The translations under genes were made by a program, and so were the position numbers. A stretch of 64,000 nucleotides of DNA from JAHJUB01 sp041653615 [NCBI: Candidatus Ratteibacteria bacterium]. GTDB lineage: Bacteria > Ratteibacteria > UBA8468 > MWAK01. The stretch is taken from NCBI GenBank assembly GCA_041653615.1, contig JBAZEZ010000006.1:17944-81943 (forward strand), read 5' to 3'. The notes under the pieces are model-generated. The model did no database searches and had not been told where the DNA came from. It was given only the letters and a program-made list of their open reading frames with translations. Below are positions 8,901 to 15,930 of the stretch, one piece after another (the first letter of the stretch is position 1; every line of letters begins with the position of its first letter).

Positions 8901-9695
8901 CAGATAAGTATTGGTGCCCGTATTGGCGTAGATGTCGAACTTGGTGTCCAGGATTTTCTGGATGGCATCCGCGTCATCCGTGGTGCCGTCTCCCTTGGCT
9001 CCGGTCAGGACCGCGCCGGTGGCAGGGTTGATTTCGCACAACTTGAGATTTACCTCCCCGAAATGCACCCGGCGGTAAGAACGGCTGTTTTTTGTCCAGG
9101 CCAGGATGTTGTCGGTGGTGTAGCCTGCGTCGTACGTGGTAATCCAGACATATCCCTGGCCGCCATCGTTGGTAGCGGTGTAGCCTTTAAGGTATACCAG
9201 CTTGGGCAGGGTTCCGGGAGTATAGTTGTTAAGGTCGCTGAACGTATTAAACTGGGTCGCGCCGGAGGCTCCGGCAAAAAGCGAAGCCACGTAACTTGAC
9301 ACCAGCTCCTGGGAATAGCCCAGGTAGAACTTGTCGTTGGCCGTAAGGTTGCCTGAGTGCGCGTTGATTATCGCCATCAAATCATTCAGCTGCGTGTCCT
9401 TGTTGTAGTTGGTGACGTTCAATCCGTACGTGGCCAGGTAGTTATTGCAATCGGTGTAGTTATTATTAACATCGTCTACGATGAATAGATGATTGATTAC
9501 GGGTAGGTGGTCCGCGTCGTTTATGGTCTTGATGTTCTGGAAGTAGGTTTCGAAGGCCGCTCTTTTCGTATTGTAATCAGCTTCTTTAACCAAAGACTCC
9601 TGCCGGAGTGTGTCCCCGACGTAGGCAAACCCCGCTCTGACTGTACCTAAGAACAATCCCAGCACAGCTGCCGCTACAAAGATGACTCTTTTCAT
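5955..9695 (-). CDS. Large secreted beta-helix protein with Ig-like and two LamG domains
   Basis: 1246 residues. A signal peptide (MKRVIFVAAAVLGLFLGTVR) leads to an N-terminal region of about 220 residues of unknown fold. Residues roughly 230-690 form a pectate-lyase-like right-handed beta-helix, opened by a GDGTTDDADAIQKIL motif typical of pectate lyase superfamily domains. A LamG/concanavalin-like domain (about 740-920), an Ig-like domain (PPTVAITVPSQGASFSAP) and a second LamG domain (KLYWKLDELSGS, to the end) follow. It probably binds or cleaves plant or algal polysaccharide outside the cell. Catalytic residues cannot be assigned by eye. A strong Shine-Dalgarno (GGGAGG) precedes the ATG. 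Confidence 0.85.
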   Translation of the reverse strand: MKRVIFVAAAVLGLFLGTVRAGFAYVGDTLRQESLVKEADYNTKRAAFETYFQNIKTINDADHLPVINHLFIVDDVNNNYTDCNNYLATYGLNVTNYNKDTQLNDLMAIINAHSGNLTANDKFYLGYSQELVSSYVASLFAGASGATQFNTFSDLNNYTPGTLPKLVYLKGYTATNDGGQGYVWITTYDAGYTTDNILAWTKNSRSYRRVHFGEVNLKLCEINPATGAVLTGAKGDGTTDDADAIQKILDTKFDIYANTGTNTYLMGKGTKCGSYPYSYWTSLIMYNGQKINLNGATFKLKNAANASIIQNDTFINSTKASDAMDDDIAIYNGTIDQNAINQELTNPENYSFDPAVYLGNIEYSSIFNLKIKNSWGFALYFTYHSPTAKSNNIFLKDITVNENTVTDTSYGAGISLNGDSYFVKNLTINNTRMFPGNTPTPWGCPPNAICIDTNNSGTTYSIFDGEINYTHCAWPLKLQSGSRNVYFKTIHAIDTYLINGLKFQGTDLGGGSYDDNENVMVDTIIAEQSNWNGLYFYANNGLYIKSYTGMNNGLGNSYGGDLADVQILNSNVIIDKIVSLNTRGWGVIYYTDTRTAGGGYDKYAYVGSIDAQNLITHIAAVYGPASLWVQQITIENTAPIPQTIVWFANGGVPGGYTNRALVNTVISNQGMSGAQVPFYVYDPVDGEYIYDPDSGNYLGCFSAELGTTSRFSWIDNAAVSLMDWVGDWYFDDGSGSQAVNSAFPAGSGTLMDMDTGSCWGTGYLSFEGQNDRVHVADINEMAYIGGQMTVLARIYRDAGETDGGYIVSKYWNGNGDINYFIRIEGNGNLTFWIGGATYWVKYTNTALPSGQWSTVAMTVDVNRTVTGYLNGTQLFSEQHTVTNWTPPNGDSNVPLCIGSLYPYNSGWAGSPDLSFKGKIDELRIHKSKLSGAEITPPTVAITVPSQGASFSAPATINITATASDVNGTISKVEFYNNDILLGTDTSSSGGWTYSWANVAASGSGGIHLTAKAYDDQNQVNLSNQIYCTVTDSALKLYWKLDELSGSTATDTSGSGYNGSIQNSPTHLACKVNYGLSLNGTSQYVMKTSAVNLPKPQDDQTESFWYYVSSNPSPAAGARNTALTITRDAGDASEGIGIGFINSGGVKFGVWKNSNKALIVSTSTLPAAGAWHHVTYVKNGSNKYLYIDGQVNTSSNATDSSVVGSIYAGRNNYQTNPNYWPGKLDEIRSYNRVLSGEEISALEQGKQ

Positions 9696-9765
9696 CCTTC
9701 CCTCCCTTTGTAATTCTTTACCGTTTTGTACCTTAATGCCTTATTCTCAGATAGCATATTATTAA

Positions 9766-9794
9766 AATATCATAACGGGAGCAAAACTTGTCAA
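9766..9794 (-). promoter_or_regulatory. Candidate sigma-70 promoter for the beta-helix/LamG gene
   Basis: On the minus strand TTGACA (9794-9789) is followed after 17 bases by GATATT (9771-9766), 71 bp before the start codon. The -35 is perfect and the -10 is moderate. Confidence 0.45.
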
Positions 9795-9820
9795 GTCAGC
9801 ATCGGTGCAGCGACCACTAA

Positions 9821-9849
9821 TTCAAAAATCAGCGACTTTGTGCTATAAT
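9821..9849 (+). promoter_or_regulatory. Promoter of the tRNA-Arg gene
   Basis: TTCAAA (9821-9826), a 17-base spacer, then TATAAT (9844-9849) preceded by TGC, an extended -10. It lies 25 bases before the tRNA, a normal distance. Confidence 0.6.
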
Positions 9850-9874
9850 AACAATATTGGTTTCCGCATTTTTT

Positions 9875-9948
9875 GCGCCCATAGCTCAATAGGATAGAGC
9901 GTCAGGTTGCGGACCTGAAGGCTGGAGGTTCGATTCCTCTTGGGCGCG
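9875..9948 (+). tRNA. tRNA-Arg, anticodon GCG
   Basis: A complete 74-nt cloverleaf. The acceptor stem GCGCCCA/TGGGCGC is perfect, the D arm is GCTC/GAGC with GG in the loop, the anticodon stem is TCAGG/CCTGA with loop TTGCGGA, and the T arm is GGAGG/CCTCT with loop TTCGATT. The anticodon at positions 34-36 is GCG, which reads CGC and by wobble CGU. Most bacteria use ACG (inosine) for this box. The 3' CCA is not encoded. The tail is repeated downstream at 10065-10089. Confidence 0.95.
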
Positions 9949-10089
9949 CTGCGAAGCAGAGCAACCAAGAGGAATCGATGGGAGCGAAGTCAGGCGACGC
10001 GACTGGTTAGGGAGTGTTGCCAGCGGGTGGCCGACCCGAGGCGCAGTAGAAAGCCGAGTGGCGCCGATTCCTCTTGGGCGCGCTGCGAA
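9931..10089. repeat. Duplicated tRNA tail: direct repeats with an inverted copy between
   Basis: A 25-bp sequence beginning in the tRNA T-arm (9931-9955) recurs perfectly at 10065-10089, 134 bp later. Between them CCAAGAGGAATCG (9965-9977) is the inverse of the first 13 bases. This resembles attachment-site duplication by an element that targets tRNA 3' ends, but the intervening DNA is too short to encode an integrase. Confidence 0.75.
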
Positions 10090-10129
10090 TAACAATGAAT
10101 GATTGCCGGTTTTTGGGGGATATGGGGAT

Positions 10130-11047
10130 ATGATGATTAAGAAATGGAGACTTAAGGTATTGTTTTTAACGGGTTTTTTGTGCCTGGCGTTTTTCAGACC
10201 GGCTTTCAGCCAGGAAGTGGTTGCCGGTCAGGTGATGACCGCGGAACAACTGACAGCAGACATAGGCCAGAAATGGAGTAAAATCCAAGATTTTCAGGCT
10301 GATTTGACGGTTGGTATGCAGGTGTTCGGCAAGATGACGAAGATGAAAGGCACTATCTGGCAGAAGGATAATCTTTTCCGGGGAGAGATGACGCTGCCGC
10401 CGGAGTTGATGCCCCAGACAGGTAAATCGGCGGAACCGCTCAAGGTGTTGGTGGTTTTTGACGGCAAGGTAATGTGGCAGACGCTGCCGATGATGAGCAT
10501 CGTAACCAAGACAGACTTTTCCGCCTTGGAGGGTACCATTAAAAGCCTGCCGTTTTCCGAAGCTCTTTACTCGCTTCCGGCAGTATCTTACCGGTTAAGC
10601 GAAAAAAAGCGGAATGGGGAAGATTACTATTTCTTGGAAACCAAAGATAGTAAGGAATTTATTCAGAACAGTCCTATGGCTGCTCTGGGCGTAAACCTGC
10701 CGGCCAACATGTCGTTTCAGAGTATCGGCTTATGGGTTAACAAAAACACCCTTTTTCCAGACCTGATTGAATTTTACGTCCAGAAGAATACGCCGGGAAT
10801 GTCTTTGGAATTTAAGAACATCAAAATTGACCAGGTTCTTTCTCCGGCGCTTTTTGTTTTCCAGGTACCTGACGGCGCGCAGGTAATGGATATGACCGCG
10901 TCAATAAAGGCGATTGCCAAAAAGACGGCGGCAAAACAACAACCGAAGCAATCCACCGCAACGGATACGACCCAGGTGCCGAGAATTGTGCCCGAAACGC
11001 CGGCGGGGCAGTCCACTGTGCCGGATACGGCCCAAACGCCGCAATAA
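10130..11047 (+). CDS. LolA-like outer-membrane lipoprotein carrier/sorting protein
   Basis: About 305 residues with a signal peptide (MIKKWRLKVLFLTGFLCLAF, cleavage near AFSQ). It is followed by a LolA-like half-barrel pattern: an early helix with IGQKWSKIQDFQADL, then strands including GTIWQKDNLFRGEM and VLVVFDGKVMWQTLP. LolA-fold proteins carry lipoproteins or lipids across the periplasm. The last 50 residues are a low-complexity Q/T/P-rich tail (KKTAAKQQPKQSTATDTTQ), which is unusual. ATG 10130 is chosen because it fits a G-rich ribosome site; a TTG at 10103 is possible. No lolB or lolCDE is nearby. Confidence 0.7.
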   Translation: MMIKKWRLKVLFLTGFLCLAFFRPAFSQEVVAGQVMTAEQLTADIGQKWSKIQDFQADLTVGMQVFGKMTKMKGTIWQKDNLFRGEMTLPPELMPQTGKSAEPLKVLVVFDGKVMWQTLPMMSIVTKTDFSALEGTIKSLPFSEALYSLPAVSYRLSEKKRNGEDYYFLETKDSKEFIQNSPMAALGVNLPANMSFQSIGLWVNKNTLFPDLIEFYVQKNTPGMSLEFKNIKIDQVLSPALFVFQVPDGAQVMDMTASIKAIAKKTAAKQQPKQSTATDTTQVPRIVPETPAGQSTVPDTAQTPQ

Positions 11048-11107
11048 TACCGAACGGTTTTTTGTTGCGGGGATTCGAATCCGTAAATCTTTTATCAGTG
11101 TAATAAT

Positions 11108-12313
11108 TTAAGCCCGGGACACCCGGTTCCGGCCTTCTTTTTTAGACCGGTAAAGTGCGTCGTCCACTTTTTTAAGCAGTTTTTCCCGGTCGCCGGCATC
11201 CGCTGGAAAGGTGGCGACACCGATGGAAACACTCGGATTTTTATCGGGTTGTTTTTGGTCCTCAAGAAACCGGCACGCCTCCATTTCCCCGCGTATCTTT
11301 TCCGCCTTCAGGAATGCGGCTTCCTTATCCGTTTCCAGTAGTATGACGCAGAATTCGTCCCCGCCGTAACGGGCGGCGACATCAGTGTTCCTGATATTGC
11401 CCCGGATTATTTTGGCAGTGGCGGCCAGGAGCGCGTCCCCGGTCTGGTGACCGTAGGTGTCGTTGTAATCTTTGAAGTAATCGATGTCAATTATTAAAAG
11501 AGAAAGGGAGTGTTTGTACCGGGTGCTTCGATTCAATTCTTCCAAAAGGAGTTTTTGAAAATAGCGGTGGTTGTAAAGGCCGGTTAAGCCGTCTGTTATG
11601 GATAAAATCTCCAACTCTTTGTATAACCGGGCGTTTTCCAGGGCGATGCCGACCTGGTTGGCGAAGAAAGAGAGGGTTCTAATTTCACCCTCGTCGTGGA
11701 AGTTTCTTCCTTCGGTTTCCAGCAGGATTACGCCCAGGGTGTTTTGGGCAACGGTCACCGGAACCGCCAGGAACGCGGACAGCCGCGCCTGTTTTACAAA
11801 ATCCCGGTCGCAGCGATAATCGTTCCGGGCGTTCAGGGTTTCAAAGCTCTGCTGGGTTATTGCCACCTTTGGAATAATCCCGAACGCTTCGTGGAGCGGG
11901 AAGGAAAACCCCCTGATTTCGGATAATTCCATTCCAAAAGCGGCCCGGCCCTCAATCGTTTTTTTTCCGTTTTCCTGCTTGACCCAGAAGAGCAGGATTC
12001 TTTTGGAGGAAGGCAGGATTTCTTTCAGGGCGAGCAGGATTATTTCCAGCGTGTCTTCGGATTCGGGGGCAAGCGCGAAGGACTGGGCAACCTCGTTGGC
12101 CGAAATCAGCCCGGCGTAGAGATTCTGCGATTCCATCAATTTCCTTTTTTGCTCTCTGTCTATGAAAAAGAGGAGTGCGGACAGTAGGCAAACCAAAAAG
12201 GCAAAAACCAGCAGGCCTGATTTTACGGCGCTGAAGAGGGAAAAGACAGAGAGGAGTACGGCCAGGATGGCAACCGGGTAATCGGTAATTACGTTTTTGA
12301 CTCGCCTCTTCAT
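11108..12313 (-). CDS. Membrane-anchored GAF-GGDEF diguanylate cyclase
   Basis: 401 residues: two N-terminal membrane segments (about 12-30 and 32-49), a GAF sensor domain (about 75-225) and a C-terminal GGDEF domain (about 235-400). The active-site motif is intact (RYGGDEFCVIL), as is the product-inhibition I-site RNTD five residues upstream, so it should make cyclic di-GMP from two GTP and be feedback inhibited. No EAL or HD-GYP partner is in the window. It converges with the LolA-like gene. Confidence 0.93.
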   Translation of the reverse strand: MKRRVKNVITDYPVAILAVLLSVFSLFSAVKSGLLVFAFLVCLLSALLFFIDREQKRKLMESQNLYAGLISANEVAQSFALAPESEDTLEIILLALKEILPSSKRILLFWVKQENGKKTIEGRAAFGMELSEIRGFSFPLHEAFGIIPKVAITQQSFETLNARNDYRCDRDFVKQARLSAFLAVPVTVAQNTLGVILLETEGRNFHDEGEIRTLSFFANQVGIALENARLYKELEILSITDGLTGLYNHRYFQKLLLEELNRSTRYKHSLSLLIIDIDYFKDYNDTYGHQTGDALLAATAKIIRGNIRNTDVAARYGGDEFCVILLETDKEAAFLKAEKIRGEMEACRFLEDQKQPDKNPSVSIGVATFPADAGDREKLLKKVDDALYRSKKEGRNRVSRA

Positions 12314-12365
12314 TATACAAAATTATAACAGACCGCATTTAAAATTAGCAATTCCATTCAGGAAA

Positions 12366-12395
12366 TTGACAGACAACCGATCGTAATAGTATGAT
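12366..12395 (+). promoter_or_regulatory. Candidate sigma-70 promoter
   Basis: A perfect TTGACA (12366-12371), an 18-base spacer and TATGAT (12390-12395), about 70 bp upstream of the 12466 start codon. Confidence 0.6.
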
Positions 12396-12465
12396 TATGT
12401 GTCAATAATTATGTCAATAACATCAGCCAGGTTTGGTGGTAAAAAAGGGGAATAGGTGCGTGCTC

Positions 12466-14136
12466 ATGAAAACGACCAAAGGGATAAACAGAAGACTGAA
12501 GGCAAAGTGCAACATGAAACTATCCAGTCCGCTTCTTTCCGAAGAGCTGCTGGTGCCGCCGGCAAGCAGTTGGATTTCGGGATACCCAAACCCGCCAATC
12601 AGCAGTGCGCCCAGGACCGCACAACTCCAGCCAGGCAAAAAGATTGTCGTAACACGTCAGTGGCCTTACGAACGCTCGCTCGATCTTTACATGGGATGGT
12701 GCCTCAAGGATCTGGGGAAGCCCCAGAGAAAGGACGAGGACGGCAAGCCGCAACCGCATTATGTCCTGTCCTGGGGCACGGATGATATTGACGGCTCCTT
12801 GGCGGCCCTCTCATATCCGGCGTCTCACCACGGCCTGATGATATCGGTGTTTCTCCGGTACTCCGTCTATACCGGCAATACCAGCTGGTTCTCCCGGGCC
12901 GTACAGTTGGGTGATTGGAACATCGCGCACTCCACTCCCGCGAACTGCAAGTACCCTTACCTGCCGTATTCCTCATACGGCGCCAACGATTTGTCTGATT
13001 CTGACCGCTTTGCCAGGAATGTCGTCATGCTCGACAAGGCGCCATACATGGGATTGGCGTATCTGGATCTGTATGACTTTACCGGACAAGAGAAATACAA
13101 GGACGCCGCCTTGCGGATGGCCGGAACTCTATTAATTTGTCAACTGCCGGACGGAAGGTGGATGCAGAAAGTGAACTTCCTTTCCGGCCAGATCGCGGTG
13201 CCTTATACAAGCAACGTGATTTTGATGATTAGGTTTTTCCGCCGGCTGGCGGAACTTACCGGCGAGCAGGAGTGTCGCGAGGCTGCGGATCGGGCCTGGC
13301 GTTGGCTTCTGGCTAATCCCGTTCAAAACATGGACTGGAAGGCCGGGTATGAGGATTGGACGGATGAGGAACTCAAGAACGGCTTCCAGTGGTGGGATAC
13401 CGCGTTAACCGTGGAGGAACTACTCGGACGCAGTAATGAGGACTCGTCCTACGTTGGATTGGCCGAGAAGCAACTTCCGTGGATCGAGAAGACGTTTGGC
13501 GTTTGGGAACCGGCCCTGGCCGGAGTCAGCGATGCGGAGAGCATGAAGGATCCGGCGTTCCCCCTTGCCTGGAAAGGCACGGCGCCCAACTTCAAGGAGA
13601 GCACGATTTTTGTGCCGACTTCCGAGTGCAGCCTTCGCTGGGGCCTGCTCAATACCCTCTTTTACGATGCCACCGGGAGGAAAGATTCGAAATACCTGGA
13701 GTATGCGGTGGGCGCGTTGAACGCGATGACCTATCACCACAGCGCGGATGGTCGGCCGCCTACATACCTGATGACCACGAACGCTCGCAAGCAGTGTTAC
13801 TATAGCCTGTGTTGCTTCCCTGTGGCCTATACGCTGGCAATTTTCGCGATTATGCCCCAGTTGTGCTTGTCGGGGGAGAATCATATTTTGAGTTTCACCT
13901 CCGCCCCGAACGAAATCGTCTACGCCGCCCGGCGTCTTGCCTACTGTACACGGGCGGCCGGCGTGGAGATCATTAAAACAGCTTCGGCGGTGCTATCGGT
14001 CCGGCTGGACGGCAAGGACCTGCCCGGAAAGGATCGGCCGGCCGCAGAGGAAAAGAACGGCTGGATCTATAACACGGCGAATGGTTCTTTGCGCGTGTGG
14101 CACGGACCTGGGACCGTAGAAGTCTTGCTGCGGTGA
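12466..14136 (+). CDS. Alpha/alpha-toroid protein, probable glycosidase-like
   Basis: 556 residues without a signal peptide. The sequence is helix-rich with repeated patterns such as APYMGLAYLDLYDFTGQEKYKDAALRMA (shortened family pattern: tandem helix hairpins with aromatic loops), as in six-hairpin glycosidases and related lyases or epimerases. WWDTALTVEELL and WILANP-like segments occur in the middle, and a beta-rich tail ends the protein. I cannot assign a CAZy family or catalytic pair. ATG 12466 is favoured over a TTG at 12433. It has its own promoter and stands alone between convergent genes, so it may have been acquired separately. Confidence 0.65.
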   Translation: MKTTKGINRRLKAKCNMKLSSPLLSEELLVPPASSWISGYPNPPISSAPRTAQLQPGKKIVVTRQWPYERSLDLYMGWCLKDLGKPQRKDEDGKPQPHYVLSWGTDDIDGSLAALSYPASHHGLMISVFLRYSVYTGNTSWFSRAVQLGDWNIAHSTPANCKYPYLPYSSYGANDLSDSDRFARNVVMLDKAPYMGLAYLDLYDFTGQEKYKDAALRMAGTLLICQLPDGRWMQKVNFLSGQIAVPYTSNVILMIRFFRRLAELTGEQECREAADRAWRWLLANPVQNMDWKAGYEDWTDEELKNGFQWWDTALTVEELLGRSNEDSSYVGLAEKQLPWIEKTFGVWEPALAGVSDAESMKDPAFPLAWKGTAPNFKESTIFVPTSECSLRWGLLNTLFYDATGRKDSKYLEYAVGALNAMTYHHSADGRPPTYLMTTNARKQCYYSLCCFPVAYTLAIFAIMPQLCLSGENHILSFTSAPNEIVYAARRLAYCTRAAGVEIIKTASAVLSVRLDGKDLPGKDRPAAEEKNGWIYNTANGSLRVWHGPGTVEVLLR

Positions 14137-14218
14137 CTGATGCGGGGAGCGCGAAGACAACGGCCGAACGCAAGCAGTTCCATGTTTTTTTCATGAATTC
14201 TGTCAAACTTCTCTATCG

Positions 14219-15913
14219 TTAAAATAACCCCACCACGTTGCCCTGCTCGTCAATATCCACCCTTGTGCCGGCCGGTTCGCTGGGCAGTCCGGGCATGGTG
14301 CGCATCTCTCCGCAAAACGGATAGAGGAATCCGGCGCCGGCCGCCAGGCGGATGTCTCTGATGGGCAGGGTGAACCCGGTCGGTCTTCCCTTCAGTTTGG
14401 GGTCGTGGGAAAGAGAGAGATGGGTTTTGGCCATGCAGATAGGCAGGTTGTTATATCCGAGGTTGGTGTAGTATTTAATTTTTTCCTCTGCCAGCGGCGC
14501 AAATTCAACCCGGGCCGCGCCGTAGATTTTAGTCGCAATCGTCTCAATCTTTTCCTTGATGGTCGCGTCCAGGGGATAAAGAAATCGGAAATTGCCCGGT
14601 TGGTTAGCGGCTGTAACCACTGCTTCCGCCAGTTCCTTGCCGCCTTCCCCGCCTTTCGCCCAGACGTTGCTTTCGCAGGCGTTGTCGGCGCCGGTCTGAA
14701 GCGCGATCTTCTTTACCGCGGCAATCTCGGAGTCAAAATCAGTCGGGAACCGGTTAATCGCAATCACCACCGGCACGCCGTAAAGCCGGACATTTTCAAT
14801 GTGTTTGACGAGGTTGGCCGCGCCTTCCGCCACGGTTGACGGGTCTTCCTCCAAAAGTTTTTTGGGCAGTGGTTTGCCCGGTACGACCGAGAATTTTCCG
14901 CTGTGCATTTTTAACGCTCGGACCGAACAGACGATTACCACCGCATCCGGTTTCAAACCGCTGACCCGGCACTTGATGTCAAAAAACTTTTCCGCTCCGC
15001 AGTCCGCTCCAAAGCCGCTTTCGGTTACCACGTATTCCGCCAGGTGTATTCCCAGGAGGTCCGCGATGACGGAACTGTTACCGTGGGCGATGTTGGCGAA
15101 CGGTCCGGCGTGGACCAGGCACGGGGTATGTTCCAGGGTCTGCATGAGCGTGGGTTTGATGGCGTCTTTCAGAAGAACCGCCATGGCTCCGGCGCACTTC
15201 AAATCTTCCGCCGTTATCGGTTTGCCTTCTTTGCTCAAGCCGACCACAATTTTACCAAGTCGTTTCCGGAGGTCAAAGAGGTCGGTGGTCAGGGCCAGAA
15301 TCGCCATCACCTCGGAGGCAACGGTGATGTCAAAGGATGATTCCCGGGGTATCCCGTCTTCTTTGCCGCCCAGCCCGGTTACGATTTTGCGCAGGGACCG
15401 GTCGCTGACATCAACCACTCTGGGCCAGGTGATGGAATAGGGGTTGATATTGAAAGGGTTCTTATGGTAGAGGGAGTTGTCAATAAAGGCGGAAAGGAGA
15501 TTGTGCGCCAATCCCACCGCGTGGACGTCGCCGGTCAAGTGAAGGTTAAAATCCTCCATCGGGATAACCTGGGAGTAGCCGCCGCCGGCCGCGCCTCCCT
15601 TGATTCCGAAGACCGGGCCTAAGGATGGCTGCCGGATGCAGGTGAGGACGCTTTTCCCGACTTTGGACAGGGCCTGGGAAAGGCCGATGGTGGTAACGGT
15701 TTTGCCTTCGCCCAACGGTGTCGGTGTGATGGCGGTGACGTCGATATACTTTCCCTTCGGCTTATTCTTTACGCGGTCGGTTGCCTTCAGGTCTATTTTC
15801 GCTTTGTACTTTCCGTAAAGTTCCAGTTCGTCATCAAGGATTCCTAACTTTTCCGCGATTTCGTTAATCGGTTTTATTTTCGCTTTCTGGGCAATTTCCA
15901 AATCAGACAACAT
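14219..15913 (-). CDS. fhs: Formate-tetrahydrofolate ligase
   Basis: Makes 10-formyl-THF from formate, THF and ATP, the entry step of the methyl branch. Its 564 residues match the normal family length. The family P-loop TPTPLGEGKT lies at 63-72, and CIRQPSLGPVFGIKGGAAGGGYSQ-type sequence (about 92-115) and HLTGDVHAV are typical. It is the last gene of a minus-strand cluster with fchA, folD, metV and metF, separated from metF by a GH29 gene. Its product also supplies Fmt, encoded at 29641-30570. Confidence 0.96.
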   Translation of the reverse strand: MLSDLEIAQKAKIKPINEIAEKLGILDDELELYGKYKAKIDLKATDRVKNKPKGKYIDVTAITPTPLGEGKTVTTIGLSQALSKVGKSVLTCIRQPSLGPVFGIKGGAAGGGYSQVIPMEDFNLHLTGDVHAVGLAHNLLSAFIDNSLYHKNPFNINPYSITWPRVVDVSDRSLRKIVTGLGGKEDGIPRESSFDITVASEVMAILALTTDLFDLRKRLGKIVVGLSKEGKPITAEDLKCAGAMAVLLKDAIKPTLMQTLEHTPCLVHAGPFANIAHGNSSVIADLLGIHLAEYVVTESGFGADCGAEKFFDIKCRVSGLKPDAVVIVCSVRALKMHSGKFSVVPGKPLPKKLLEEDPSTVAEGAANLVKHIENVRLYGVPVVIAINRFPTDFDSEIAAVKKIALQTGADNACESNVWAKGGEGGKELAEAVVTAANQPGNFRFLYPLDATIKEKIETIATKIYGAARVEFAPLAEEKIKYYTNLGYNNLPICMAKTHLSLSHDPKLKGRPTGFTLPIRDIRLAAGAGFLYPFCGEMRTMPGLPSEPAGTRVDIDEQGNVVGLF

Positions 15914-15930
15914 AACGCCTCCCTTGATTT

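Noticed and set aside
6175-9299. Several plus-strand open frames across the LamG gene
   Set aside because: They are antisense to a gene with clear domains, have no ribosome sites and show no recognisable proteins.
9949-10089. Integrated phage or genomic island at tRNA-Arg
   Set aside because: Only 134 bp separate the repeats, and no integrase or phage gene is near.
9886-10095. Minus-strand coding frame over the tRNA
   Set aside because: It is the antisense of the tRNA and its duplicated tail and has no family resemblance.
12433-14136. GH88/GH105 unsaturated glucuronyl hydrolase
   Set aside because: The helical-hairpin pattern fits, but I cannot find the expected aspartate pair with confidence.
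14160-14216. Intrinsic terminator between the helical-barrel gene and fhs
   Set aside because: The TTTTTTT stretch is in the loop of a weak stem and not after it.
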